This document shows positions 1 through 28,478 of a DNA stretch of 64,000 bases, in pieces (position 1 is the stretch's first letter; every line of letters begins with the position of its first letter). Source of the DNA: Apostichopus japonicus (lineage: Eukaryota; Echinodermata; Holothuroidea; Aspidochirotida; Stichopodidae); contig NC_092576.1 in assembly GCF_037975245.1 (NCBI RefSeq), positions 35,368,611-35,432,610 of the forward strand. Direction: 5' to 3'. A program made the translations under genes and the position numbers. Under the pieces are notes generated by a model. That model was not told the DNA's origin, did no database searches, and was given only the letters and a program-made list of their open reading frames with translations.

Positions 1-521
<521 letters not shown>

Positions 522-662
522 TGAATTAAGCAATTTCCTTTCCGATGATTTTTTAATCAGTTAAACAAAAACATATCACACTGACTGCACTAAAAACAAT
601 TACACAAATTTTCCCCAAAAATGTCAAATTCAAAGTATAAAATGCATTTTTTTACTACTTAG

Positions 663-719
663 ATATTTGACTTGTGAACATTTGAATCAGATCCCATGGA
701 GTAACGACAATTTTTCCGG
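663..719 (+). CDS. Gene A exon: LRR C-terminal cap piece
   Basis: This 57-nt phase-2 exon is bounded by TACTTAG and GTAAGT and encodes YLTCEHLNQIPWSNDNFSG across its split codons. The same exon with the same length and splice sites occurs in gene B (15666-15722), and the reading frame is kept in both, which supports it as real. With the start of the next exon it supplies two Cys, as expected of an LRR C-cap, although the classic LRRCT motif is incomplete. Confidence 0.7.
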
Positions 720-3700
720 GTAAGTCCGTCTTCCTTTCGTTAGTTCTTTCATCTTCTTCCTTAACATCACTAGTTCTCGCTTATCTGTTCTTAATGTTAT
801 CCTATTTTGTTTATGCAGGTTTTGCGTTCGTAACGCATTTGTTCCTGTAGTGACTTTTTGGGCCAATCTCCATGTGCTAACATTGTTTTTCCAAAAGCAA
901 GGGTTCATGTGTCAGAGGTCTGGTAATAAAGAAAAATGTCGTCCATGTGCATCTGGCCTCTTTGCTGATGGAAATGGAATGTGCCGTCAATGTCCAAGAG
1001 GTAAGTAGGGATTAGGTTATCTATTTCCTTCAGTGCATGGTCTTAGTTCATCGTCTTATTTTAAATATCAGAAGACGTTGAACGGTTTTATGATAACATT
1101 TGCATTTTAACGTGATTTCGCTTTAAGTTAGTATTTGACGTTAGATATTTTTGACGCAATCGATCAAATGTTAACTAGTGTTAAATGATTCGGACGGACT
1201 GAGAAAACGTGTTAGAGTTATTTCTTAATTCGTTTTTGTCAGGTGGTTTTTATCAAGACGAAATTGGAAGCCAGGAGTGTAAAACTTGCAGCAACGGTAA
1301 TCTTGTCAAGGATGGAGGGGGGTTATCTGCCTTGGACTGCACAACGTGTCCAGACGGAACAAATCATTCTAGACATGCTGGGTACAGAGCTTGCTTTTGT
1401 AAAATGAATTATACCCGCATCGATCGATTTGGATTGTGTACGTTGTGCTTACAGGAAGGCTTAAATTGTACTCATGACTTTAAAAGTCTGTTACCCGGTT
1501 ACTATTGGAATTGGTCTTTTACTGGTATGAACGTTTCACTCTACTCTAGCTTCGTCACAAATCTTCTTACATTGAATGACAGTTACAATCCATCGACCAC
1601 TAGGTATAATCTAATAATACCCCGTGTCTTCAAGTGTCCGAGACCCGAAAGCTGCGCAAACAGCTACAGTTGCATACCGACCGGAATCAATGGGAATTGC
1701 TTGAAAGGTTACAGAGGATGGCTTTGCAGTAAATGTCAGAATACTTTTTACTCTGTGTTGAGATATTGCGCTCCCTGTCAACAGAAATGGTGGATTATTT
1801 CTGAAATGATCATAACAATGTCGGCGTGTTTATTAATTATCATTTTAGTCATATGGAAAAATACGAAACCGACACAACAGGACAAACGACTGTTTGTTGA
1901 TAAATTTTCATCACGAATGAAAATTTTCCTAGGATTTTATCAAGTAGTTGGAGATCTCTACGAGAGCGTGAACGTCGTTAGTTGGACTGGGCCATTACGA
2001 TGCGTTGGAAAGTTGATTTCTTTTGTGTCTTTAAATTTGTTAAAAATTATTATCCGACCTCAGTGTCTCAATAGCCATCTGTTAATTGATCCAATTATTC
2101 GATTCAATATTGCGGTTATATTCCCGATAGGAATTATTGTAGTTACGGCATGGATATATCTAATCTACAAGGTTTACCTGCAATGTTGCAAGAAAACTGC
2201 TAAAGCAGAAAATATGGTTAAATTAGATAAGATCAAATCCAAGTTACTTACTTACGTAGTTCTTATCCTCTTTATAACATACCAACCAACTTGTGATGCT
2301 ATTTTTGAAATTTATCCCGGTGCCTGCGATACATTTGTGGTTGACCACGAAGGTAAAATTACGATTTCACTACTCCGGGCTGACTATGATATTAATTGTA
2401 AATCCATTGTTCACTACCAAACTGAAGCTTACATTGCAACCGTTCTATATGTAATAGCATACCCTTTGATCCTTCTAATCCTGCTGCGAAAGTATTGCAA
2501 GAAACTTACAGAGAAGAAGGTTATGAAAGAAATTAAAAATGATGTCTGCTGTAATAACAGCTTGAGTGCCAACGAAATCACCCCCCTATTGAGTGGTCAT
2601 CAAGCGACATGTCGAACTATTCCATCCTGCTTGAATTTTCTTACCGAGAACTACAAAGAGCAATTCTGGTTCTGGGAGATATTGGAGCTTGGAAGGAAGG
2701 TCGGACAGACGATGTTAATTACACTCCTTGGCTGGGAAGACGCTTTGACGAAACTGTTCACCATCGGTACCTCGGTTCTGTTCTTGTCTCTTCATGTGAA
2801 GTTTTCTCCAATGAAAATACCATTTGAACAGCATCTACAGGTAAAGTCGGAGGTTATTACAGTATATGTCTACAATCATCAGTCAGACATTTATCTCGTC
2901 TAAAAAAATCATGCACTTGAATAATCAAGTTTGATTATAACTTGAGCTCTTTTATGAAAATACGAAAAGTTAACTAAATTTGTTAAGCTATTGCAAGAGA
3001 TATATTCAGTATTTTATATTGCAACCTCACTGCAACCATACTTACATGCAATGAAGTGAATCAGTATACGTTGGTGAATGGTTTAATAGTAAGACATATC
3101 TTTCTTTTTTTAGTTATTAAATATAGAAGTATAATTAGGTGAACGATTAAATGTTTATATCTACTTCTTTTTTGTAGCTGTTTTCGCTCATTGCGATATT
3201 CCTCAATATCTTGGTAGCAGCAGTTCCTGTGGCCGTTCAGTACCAAGCAACCCTGTCCACATTGCTCATATTACTCGACGTTGGCATCGTTCTTGCTGTA
3301 GCAGGTATGTTTTATATAAAGCATGATATCGTTGATTCGTTACGAATTAAAACGCTTTGATTATTCGTATTTTTGTATTTTTCTTATCCTTGAAAAACGT
3401 TACAACCCGAATACATAGAAAAAAGCAATTTCATTTATTCACAACAACACCTTCTCACATGTTTTGTTTTTATCATCAGCAGTTATCAATGTGGTGTGGG
3501 GGGGGGGGAGGGGGTGAAGTATACGAGCTTATGCTTATTCTTGTTTATCTACCATCACAGTATCTGTTTTAATCCTACATCAGCGGTGCCCTAAAGGTGT
3601 CCTACGTGTTTTCCTGCTAGAGTATACATATTTCCTGTTTTAAACATTTGGATAACAAAGTATGACGGTGTTCCTTTCCGAATATAAATTTACTAGTAAA

Positions 3701-4262
3701 CGTCTGTAATACAAGATAGAGAATATTTCTGCTCAGTTTGTATACGACAATCGCGGTATCAGGTAGCAACATTGCGATTGGGTGCGTGTTAGACACATCC
3801 AAAGTGATTGTAATGCAACACTACCTTTGATTGCACCTGTTACATTTCGTTTTCCATACATCGCACATGTGATGTATTTATTACCTACAAACAGAAATAT
3901 AATATGTAGATTGCGTCACACCGGTTACAAAAACAACCATCATTGACATTCCGGTAGATGGATGATAACATGTCCGAGCAATTCCTCATAGCAATGATTT
4001 TGAACATACTTATCAACTGAAATGTATATTAATGTCTTTATCTTTTATTTTATTTTGGCCAAACAACATTCACCTTGAATTATGATACATATATGAACAT
4101 ATAACGAAACTTAAAAATCCTTAATTAAACAATGAATTTTATGATTCATAGCAATCGTAATCGCATGTACTACGTTAACAAAATCTTTCTTTTTACTTTG
4201 CAGGTGAAGTGTTGCTGGTTTTTATTCGCTTCGTTCGACGAAAAGTTACTAAAGATGATTGA
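663..4262 (+). CDS. Gene A (3' part): LRR-GCC2/GCC3-multipass membrane receptor-like protein
   Basis: Join of exons 663-719, 819-1000, 1243-2840, 3178-3304 and 4204-4262. All have AG/GT borders and compatible phases; from the second base the 2023 nt stay open to the TGA at 4260-4262. The visible part encodes an LRR C-terminal piece, a Cys-rich ectodomain with GCC2/GCC3 (ephrin-receptor-like) spacing, and a C-terminal domain with roughly seven to nine hydrophobic segments, so a plasma-membrane protein is likely. The 5' LRR exons must lie left of the window, judged from gene B, whose four corresponding internal exons have identical lengths (57, 182, 1598 and 127 nt). The last exon ends early compared with gene B because AC is missing near 4249. 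An AATAAA at 4882-4887 could serve polyadenylation. I cannot name the membrane domain; it does not look like a class A GPCR. The exon structure is secure, the function unknown. Confidence 0.85.
819..1000 (+). CDS. Gene A exon: start of Cys-rich GCC2/GCC3 module
   Basis: 182-nt exon with acceptor TTTATGCAG and donor GTAAGT. It runs from FCVRNAFVPVV to a Cys cluster (CRPCASGLFADGNGMCRQC) that has the Gly/Asp/Cys spacing of GCC2/GCC3 or ephrin-receptor-like repeats. The split codon joins it to the next exon in frame. Gene B has the same exon at 15393-15574. Confidence 0.8.
1243..2840 (+). CDS. Gene A large exon: Cys-rich stalk and most of the membrane domain
   Basis: 1598-nt exon, open throughout. 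The N-terminal third is extracellular-like: GFYQDEIGSQECKTCSNG, CTTCPDG, CFCK, CTLC, N-glycosylation sequons (NHS, NWS, NVS, NDS) and the stalk motif CLKGYRGWLCSKC followed by CAPCQQKWW. Hydrophobic segments follow at about 1788-1856, 2098-2180, 2245-2300, 2428-2490 and 2700-2810, separated by Lys-rich loops. A short Cys-containing loop (CDAIFEIYPGACDTF) lies between two of them. Gene B carries a full-length homologue of identical nucleotide length (13552-15149). The open frame upstream of 1243 is intron sequence; the exon start is set by TTTTTGTCAG and by the phase of the preceding exon. Confidence 0.9.
3178..3304 (+). CDS. Gene A exon: transmembrane segments
   Basis: 127-nt exon between TTTTTTTGTAG and GTATGT, encoding two hydrophobic stretches (SLIAIFLNILVAAVPVAV and LSTLLILLDVGIVLAVAG). 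It joins in frame to the CAG codon ending the previous exon. Gene B has a near-identical 127-nt exon at 13072-13198. Confidence 0.85.
4204..4262 (+). CDS. Gene A terminal exon, shortened by a frameshift
   Basis: Acceptor CTTTGCAG, then EVLLVFIRFVRRKVTKDD and TGA at 4260-4262. Gene B reads on for about 17 more residues from the same point. Gene A lacks two bases (AC where B has ACAC, near 4249). Downstream bases 4263-4308 still resemble B's coding end, including an out-of-frame homologue of B's stop at 4306-4308, so the truncation looks recent. Only the cytoplasmic tail is affected. Confidence 0.8.
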
Positions 4263-4545
4263 AAATAGAATGTGGTCCTGCTTGCGTAAAGCTAGGAAAG
4301 ACAAATGATTTAATTTTCTCTGAACAGAATGATTAATGATGGTAGTTAACGGTCTTAGTTATAAACATCATTTTTTTTATATAAAGTATGGCAACTACTT
4401 TCGTATATTGAGGTGATACCTCATTCAGGAAAAAAGTTTTGATGGAGAAGAATGATGATTGGTGAGACATGTTTTTGTTTCTACGATATATAAGATGGAA
4501 GCATTTTAAATACATAAATACATCATTTGTTTTCCACCCCAAAAA

Positions 4546-6300
4546 AAAACAAGGAAAATGAGAACATCTCATTTCTTTATCTATATTATTTTTGGAGGAA
4601 GAATCCAACGCTGAAATTAACAACAGAGTTGTACCAATATACTGTAATATTGTTTTAATGTTACGCCATGGTAACGCTCGGATAAGTTTGTAAATATTTG
4701 TAAATATTTAATTAAAGTCACTTGGTCATTGCGCACATATAAATACAAGTATTGGTAATTTTAACGAAAACGTTTTTTATGCTATTTTGACTGTTTCACG
4801 TTTGAGGATTTTATTTAAAGTATGTATCATATACAATTTTAACATCTTGTATATGTGTGATCCAATTGAGCTGTATCATTAAATAAAACACCATAGCACT
4901 GTGAAATATTGTTATGATCATAGATGACAACATATTATTCGTTCTGGTACTACACATATTTTAAGTCCCGATTAGATCACTACAAGGATATTTCTTCCTT
5001 TTCTCAGAAGCAAAGAGTAAGATGGGTTTTTGTGTTAAAGAGAAAGTTAATCAAGTTTTTGTCGTTCATTTCATGAATCTTTATTTCAAACGACCCAGTA
5101 CACCACCAATGGAACTCCTATTGCCTCTTTACTTAGTATAGTATTTATGTTTGTATATGCAAGCTTCAACCCCCAAACCCAAACTGCATATGATGTATGG
5201 TTCAAAATGAAATATTCTTCATAAAATTACAATATTGTGTAATATCTAGTACGTAGATACCTTACCACATTACCACATTTCTCTCACAGGTAACTTGAAA
5301 ATCATTAAATAAAGATACATGTATATAGAATATGCTGATCAGATAAATGATATCGATTGGTTCATTTAAAGAAACCAATTAGCTAGCAAATAGCGTACGT
5401 GCCACCGGGTGACATAACAAAATATAATAATAATCAATATTCATATTGTGTCTACACAGTCATGTGATGTAACAGACATACACTCGGTACATAAACTCGT
5501 TTCCCAAAAATGAAAGGACACTTAATACTAACTATACCATAGCAGTGTGAACACAGAAGGAATATAAATTATTATTATTCTATATTTTGTGAGTGCGATG
5601 GTGTTAATACCCGTTACTATTTCTTCGACATTGGTTGTCTTAGAGTAGATTATATGTTTTATAGATATTGTAATTAAAAACAAAACACTTGGATGGTACG
5701 AGTTAAAAGGTATGCAATGCAATTGACATATAAATCACAGAGTAATAGACTTCTGAATGTAAATTATGATTTGAAAATTCCAAGCTACAACTTTATTATC
5801 CAACCGTATGTCAGAGGTTAACAACTGATCAATTGTCTTACTACTGAAACTGTTATAATGTATAATTAACACTGCATTTTGTTTTCTTGTAATGGCTAAT
5901 ATATTTGGATTGGAAAGCACCACAGACTACTATGTACCCTTGCTGTTACTATTTTTGTATTTCACAGAATTGGGAAATTTCCATTGCAGCAAACAAATGC
6001 TATCGCTAGATTGGGTTAACATATGCCGAGCACAAAAAATGGGACATACATTCTACCTAGACCAAATTCAGAAACGTACTCCGTATCTTCTTTCCATGGC
6101 GATAATGACCCCCAGATTACCTGCTAATATTGCATCGGTCTTGTTACGATAAGCTAAAGACTTGTGGATTAAAAATGTATGTTTACATGCACTATTTATG
6201 AATGTACCATTTTAGAGCTCCTTAACAGATATATTAAGAGATTGTTATGTTGAGCACCAACAACTTTCACCTACGAACTACATTTATAAATGTGTATTTC
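4546..6300. other. Spacer without recognisable gene
   Basis: AT-rich non-coding sequence after the end of gene A's duplicated arm, containing the probable gene A polyadenylation signal at 4882-4887. Open frames are short, with no homology I recognise and no splice-site support. Nothing else identified. Confidence 0.6.
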
Positions 6301-6985
6301 AAGTCTCAATGTGTTTTTGCCAAATTAAAGCTTCGACCTTTCCAGCTTACTGCAATGAAAGCTCAGTTAAAATGACGCAGTTCAATGCAAATTTTATATT
6401 TATATTCATGATTTTTGTTGAGCTATCTGTCGTTAAACATTTTGAGCTGAAAAAAACTTCGCCATGTTTTTTTTTAACGTGTCCTGTAGTTTAAACAAAT
6501 ATCACTCAACATTTGCAATCCCTGCTCACGGATCATGCGCTAATCAAAACTCTCTGTCTTGTGTAAGACCGTTAGGCCTAGAAATTACTTTCACTTTCGT
6601 AGCTAGTTAGTGTAAGGTATCTTGAATCGTATCTTTCTTTTGGTATTACCGATGAAGCTTGCAAAATTCCATTTCATTAATAAACAGGTGTTTTTAGACG
6701 TTTCCTCAGTGGTATTGGGTAAGAAAGTGGACGATACGAGTATATATAAATATATATATACATTTTTTTGGTAATGAGCATGCTAATATAGGCGGTAGCG
6801 ATGATTTTACGGTAAATCGTTCGCGCCATAGTTTTCACAGAAAATATATTTCTTTCTTTTAATTGCGACAGCATTTCTCCATGAAACCCACCTTGCCAAT
6901 TTGCATTTATAAAAAGAAACATTGAATCTGCTTCGGAAGTTTGTTTACCGTAGTTCATCAGCAAAGACGTATTGAGATTCTCATA
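6301..6985 (-). mobile_element. TIR element (MITE) family 2, copy 1
   Basis: Begins with AAGTCTCAATGTG and ends near 6985 with a degraded inverted copy (ATTGAGATT). The reverse complement aligns along its length with the element at 37475-38120, which has TTAA flanks. It is non-coding; the open frames inside (for example 6309-6494) are shared with the other copy only because the element is repeated. Confidence 0.7.
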
Positions 6986-8238
6986 AAAACTCCATACATC
7001 CTTACTTATCAACATTAACACTTATCAACATTAAAAAGAACACCACACCATATTTGCGCTGACATTAATACTATTAGCCAATCAGCTTATTTATCCTCTT
7101 TGCAACTTTTATAAACGTAAGACAGCGACAACTACACACGGTTATTTGAACCAGTTGTGTCGATATCACAGAAACTAGAGGATGTTAAACTAAAAAAAAA
7201 GTAAATTTTCCCAAATTCAATTCACTATTACAATAATTGGAGGTGCTCTTCACATACCCACGTGGCAAACCATTTCTAATCACAATCTCGGAAATCCATA
7301 GCAAATAGGTGTTATCGCGCTCCTTCGTTTTTCTTTTACTGGTTTACTAATAGTTCGTGTAATGTGTTCTTTAAAAATCGCACCTTTTGCCATACCACCC
7401 AATCTTTTGGCGTGGAATTGTCTCGAAGCTAAACAACCAAGTATTTTCCTCAGTTCAAATTCCTATACTTCCTTTAATGTGTCAGAATTTGTGAAATCGA
7501 AACGCTTAATATTTAGTTTATTATTCGGTAAAGCGTAATATCCTGTTTGGGTTTCATCCCACAATATCGCAATATCGTCAAACCACAATTTTTTTTCAGG
7601 ATTTTTCACTTGAAACTTCATTTTGAATACTTTTTGGTATTCATGGTGAATCAAAATAATTTAGTGATCAAATCCAAATATTGGTGACCGCGGTTGAAGC
7701 AACTGAAATACATCCCCTACTTAGAAGTCACATAACTTTGCATTGCCGTCAACGAATCCAGAATATTCACTTCGAATGCACAGATCTATATAATCTCTAC
7801 CTTTAGCCGAACCCGCTATTTTTTCGAAAATAATTCAGAAGTCAACAAAGAGGTAGAAGAAACACCTATTTATACAAAAAAAAATGACTTGTAGCCCTCA
7901 GAAGTTATCTTAAAACACAATAACACGTTTTCCAAACATGCTTTCAAAATATGCGAACGCTAATGTTTCGTTTGACATAGAAACGTGTTTGTAAGCGTTT
8001 AGGATGGATAATTCAAATATACTTTGAACAGAAGAGAAAGTGACGTCACCTTCGTTAATGCAGATTGCGACATAACCCACGCTCTATAAAGTTCCTGCAA
8101 TAATTACAACAAAAATCACGATTGAATACAGATTCATTTCTTCCCTAATTTTGGGTGAAATTTCTTATACATTTCATATGTTTTGAAATAACTGTTAAGC
8201 CGTCATATATAGTGCATCGGTGAATTCCTGAGTTAAGT
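6986..8238. other. Spacer without recognisable gene
   Basis: AT-rich sequence between two transposon fragments. I see no LRR-type exon, no conserved domain and no repeat structure beyond short A/T runs. Confidence 0.5.
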
Positions 8239-8520
8239 GTGACACCAGATAAGTTTGAACAGCAGACACTTCGTTGTTTATACATCCAGTTCCAACGCAA
8301 AGAATGTTCGCATATAGGCTACTCTAACGTTTACAATCGGACAGTTCTGCGAATCGTCAGCTTCTCGGTACCACATATTCTGCTCCGGCATCGATTCCGC
8401 AAAGTTACATGTTTCGGTGTTCCAAATACTTTTCCTTTTACTGTAAAGTTGATCCGTGAACCACTATTTCAGCGAACAGTTTATGAACTGTGGTTTGAGT
8501 GTGAGTGTATATAATGTGCA
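8239..8520 (-). mobile_element. Fragment of TTAA-flanked TIR element family 1 (inverted)
   Basis: The reverse complement of this stretch matches the middle of the element at 50367-51660. Shared pieces include the block around CAGAACTGTCCGATTG with CGTTAGAGTAGCCTA, and the block around the TTTACTGT run. Ends are missing, so this is a remnant. The open frame 8239-8514 is a by-product. Confidence 0.65.
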
Positions 8521-8782
8521 ACGCTATGTACCTTTACCAACTGGGTATGGTAGGCTTTATATGTTCGCGATGTTTACGTAATATATAATAGGCATTCATA
8601 TGCGTGATCACACTAGAGTGCATTTGCTGCGGAAATGGGAGTGCTAACTTCAAGTCACTCGTTTTGCCTATTCGCCTGCACTACGTCAACTACCAGATGG
8701 ATGCGTTTAAACAAACTGGTGAATTTGAAAACCAGATTTATGCAAGAAGAAAAAGTCGATGGACAATTTTCACATGGTTAGT

Positions 8783-10150
8783 GCGATATATTAGTTATTA
8801 TCTAATCGACCATTATTACTCATTGTATAATATCACCTGTCATCGATCAGATAAGGCCATAGTAAATATACACCCCCAAATGAAATAACTAAGGTTGTCG
8901 GTCCTAGTACTTATGTGCATAGGCGGCGATCCGTACTTCCGAGTGGGGTGATATGACCTTGTTGACTATCTAAGCGTAGCGCCACCATGAGTTGGCGCGA
9001 AGCGTACAAGAAAATTTTGGGATTAACAAACCCTCTAGATGGCCGGAAACGGCACTTCCCGAGGTTTCCAAGCAGCATATACCCAACTTTAAAATAGGGT
9101 TATCATGTCAGAAATATCTCATAATCAGGATCCAAAATACTTTTTTTTTTAAATTTTGGGTGTTATTTTGGGAAAATTGCCCCTGCCAATCTTGTTTCAG
9201 GCGCTACGTTAGAATGTTCGAGAGCTCTTTTATATTATTCGATGAAGAAAATGGCATCATGCAGGCTATTATAGACCTATACACATGCAATACACAATTA
9301 CACATAGTTACATTCCTAGGTACCGATTGCTAGGGCATCCAGGTGAAACGTGTATTAAGCATTACCCTGGTAACATGAGATTCTCAGCTGTTCGAGAGAA
9401 CATGTACGTGTGTAGGCCTACTATAGGGCCTATATGAATACTATGAGGGTGCACATATGTACTATATCAATACCGTGGGCGCAATAATACATTTTGTTGT
9501 TATAGGGCCAATGAAGCCTACAGTCAACTATTCTTGCTTTATAAAGACGCTTTATTTGAAAAGATCGCACTGCGTTTATGGTAGGCGAGAAACGAAGCTA
9601 AAAAAGAGCCGTACATTAACGATGATGCATAAATGTAGGCATGAAAATATTCTTATCCCTGGCATTTGGTGGGGGGATATGGTGTATTTCATCCCCTCTA
9701 CCCATTTTCATGGGGATATACCCCCTCCCCCCCCCCCCCCAGGATCGCCGCCCATGCTTATGTGACTTCTGATGGTAGGACATGGAATGTGGATCGTATG
9801 TCACCTTTTTCAGGGACTGTACCTAGTATTACTGATGATGAAGTGTCTGATCTGTTACATGGTGTACAAAGTCATGCTAGACTAGGTCTACCCTTTAACC
9901 AGCCACATGCTCCTCAGTCTGTTTTTCCTGAGAGACCTTCCCGGGTTAGACAATCACCTGCGTGAGCGAGGGATTATATGTTTTACAAATACATATTTCT
10001 CTGTCATACTTGTTATTACTTTCCGTTTTAAAACCAGGTGGAAAATGTGATATATTAGTTATTATCTAATCGACCATCCATTATTACCAAAGTGATATAT
10101 TAGTTATTATCCAACCGACCATTATTGATCATTGTATACTATCACATGTC
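8783..10150. repeat. Region bounded by a repeated 30-bp motif (three copies)
   Basis: The motif GATATATTAGTTATTATC followed by TAATCGACCAT occurs near 8785, 10049 and 10093; the last copy has CCAACCGACCAT. Copies at both ends of a roughly 1.3-kb interval suggest terminal or subterminal repeats of a decayed mobile element. Class not identified. Confidence 0.45.
9741..9965 (+). pseudogene. Unidentified coding-like fragment after a poly-C tract
   Basis: Directly after a poly-C run, about 225 nt remain open (AYVTSDGRTWNVDRMSPFSG, then a Pro/Ser/His-rich tail ending in TGA at 9963-9965). Composition looks more coding-like than the surroundings, and it sits inside the repeat-bounded interval 8783-10150. 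A remnant of a mobile-element protein is the likeliest reading, but I recognise no family. Confidence 0.3.
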
Positions 10151-11749
10151 ATATGCCTGTGACCTACATACCAATATGGTCAGTTTGTGACCCTTCCGGA
10201 CTCCTGCTGAGTCTGTCTTATTTATGTTATTATATAATATAAGATATGGCAGTTGCTATATAGGTACTCACCAAGGAAGACATGGAATAAATGGTCAACT
10301 TATACATTCGTTTCCTGCAGTATACTTATTTATTCATCCTACTACTTACAATATAAGCGTGCGACATAACAGTTAGGAAGAGAAAAATACGAAATATGAG
10401 GACAATGTATTAAAATTCCTTTAAACAATATGATTTTATGGCTGAAGTTCCGTAAACCACTTCTTTCTCAACCATGAACTTATCATCCCCTTTCTTCCGA
10501 AATCTTATTCAGCAAATCATTTATTAAATATATACCAAATGAATGTAATCAATAATAACAGAGAATTATGAACGTTTTGTTGTTGTATTTGTCTTTAAAA
10601 TTATCAAGAATCTGTATTTTTGCCTACATCCACCTGACTAAGAAGTCTCCGCCCTTTATTTGCACTTTATTCGCACGACTTCTAATGCACTTTAAGTAAT
10701 CTATTGTTTACTGAATCAACAAGTTCTTCGAATATAATTTGGAGTCTTGGATAGCTTTATTTATCTGTTTAATGTACTCCTCTACTTGAGATACCTCTTG
10801 AACAATCGGATTAACTTCATCCATGGCCGTCGTCAAGGCTTCTGCACCTGTTACTACCTGGTTATCATGGTAGAACAAACAGGCATCGCACATCATAGCA
10901 TGCCCGCAAAAGTACCGCAATAGTTGCAAATGCTATGGATAAATTCTTTGGCCTGAAGTTGGTCGTTGACATTGCTTGTCTACAGAGCGGAAGGAGAGGT
11001 GATTTCTTATTCAACAATTCTATTAACTTCATTGATTGCAAAATTAGCAATGCCTTGTTATGCGGCATCACCAGCATTGTTATGATAGTACCGTGTAACG
11101 TCTATGCAAATTTAACGCCCTATTTGTATTGTTTGGGGAATCAAGCAATGGCAATCGAATCCTAGAATTCGCAATGCAGAACTACACGTGATCTGTTGTT
11201 AACAGTTCCAGAACCTTAAAGTTCTTAATTGCGGTCACATCTTCTGATTGGACGTGTTACGCCATAGAAATAAATGAGTCATTACAAAGGAACAAATTAC
11301 ATTGTTTATTTTACTTCATGACAGTTTCATTAATGTCATTGACGACAAAATGCAATCTTCAAGATTTCATAAACTCGCTTAACTTTTTTCTTATTTAACA
11401 AAAGAAAAGAATCTGATTATTTTCTGTTTTTCCTAAGAAATAGGAAAAAATAACTTCGTCGTGGTCTAGTCTGCGAATTAAAATGTGTGTTGTATTAGAC
11501 ACGAATGGTATGTTGTTATATATAAACTTCGCGGTACGTTGGTGTTTATTGAATGGCGCAGTCCAATTTGATCATACTTACAAGATTTCAATAGTGTTTA
11601 TTATACTAATATTTACATTAAAATTCACAAATGTGAAACACCCAGTAAATAGTCATAATGGCCCCCCAAAAAACCTTTACAATAGTCCTATGTGAACAAT
11701 GACATATGATCAAGATATGAATGGAGTTGTTTACAATTGTTTCTCTTTG
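10151..11749. other. Spacer without confident gene
   Basis: AT-rich. Overlapping minus-strand frames at 10708-11077 contain a short coiled-coil-like stretch (VQEVSQVEEYIKQINKAI) and may be an old gene fragment, but no single frame or splice pattern holds. A poly-G run lies near 11753. Confidence 0.45.
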
Positions 11750-12089
11750 AAGGGGGGGGGGGTAGAAATGATTTATGAATTAATGTATTTTAAATGCTTG
11801 CATCTTATGTATCATAGAATAAAAATATGCTTCACCCGCCATCATTCTTCTCCATCGAAACTTTTCTCCTGAATGTTTCACAATTCTATATAGACGAAGT
11901 AACTTGATGAAAAAGACTGAGAATAACACTGACTACATTTATTATGAGTCAATATTTACATAATTGTTAGTAACTAAGTACCTCAAAAAAATGGTAACAT
12001 TTAAGCAAATTTCTCATGTGTTATATAACATGATGTTTATAATAACGACCTTTAACTACGATCACTAATGCTTCTAATCAGAGTAAGAA

Positions 12090-28478
<16,389 letters not shown>

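Larger units (their letters stand above)
565..4545 (+). repeat. Inverted segmental duplication, arm 1 (gene A side)
   Basis: Exons and introns match the reverse complement of about 11750-15790. Intron sequences, for example around 3800-3930 against 12470-12600, and 3' flanks around 4430-4465 are also recognisably similar. This is therefore a DNA-level duplication and not a retrocopy. Confidence 0.85.

Noticed and set aside
2609-2827. Second open frame inside the gene A large exon (and 13565-13783 in gene B)
   Set aside because: Shadow frame of the real exon, conserved only because the exon itself is duplicated.
6309-6494. Similar small proteins from 6309-6494 (+) and 37930-38112 (-)
   Set aside because: The similarity comes from the shared MITE family 2, which is non-coding.
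9457-9804. Overlapping Gly/Pro-rich frames on both strands
   Set aside because: Produced by the poly-C and poly-G tract at about 9721-9741; only the part after the tract looks coding-like.
10708-11077. Two overlapping minus-strand frames with a short coiled coil and a CGHAMMCDAC stretch recalling a RING motif
   Set aside because: The Cys/His spacing is off by one for a RING domain, the two frames cannot be joined by clear splice sites, and no family is recognisable.
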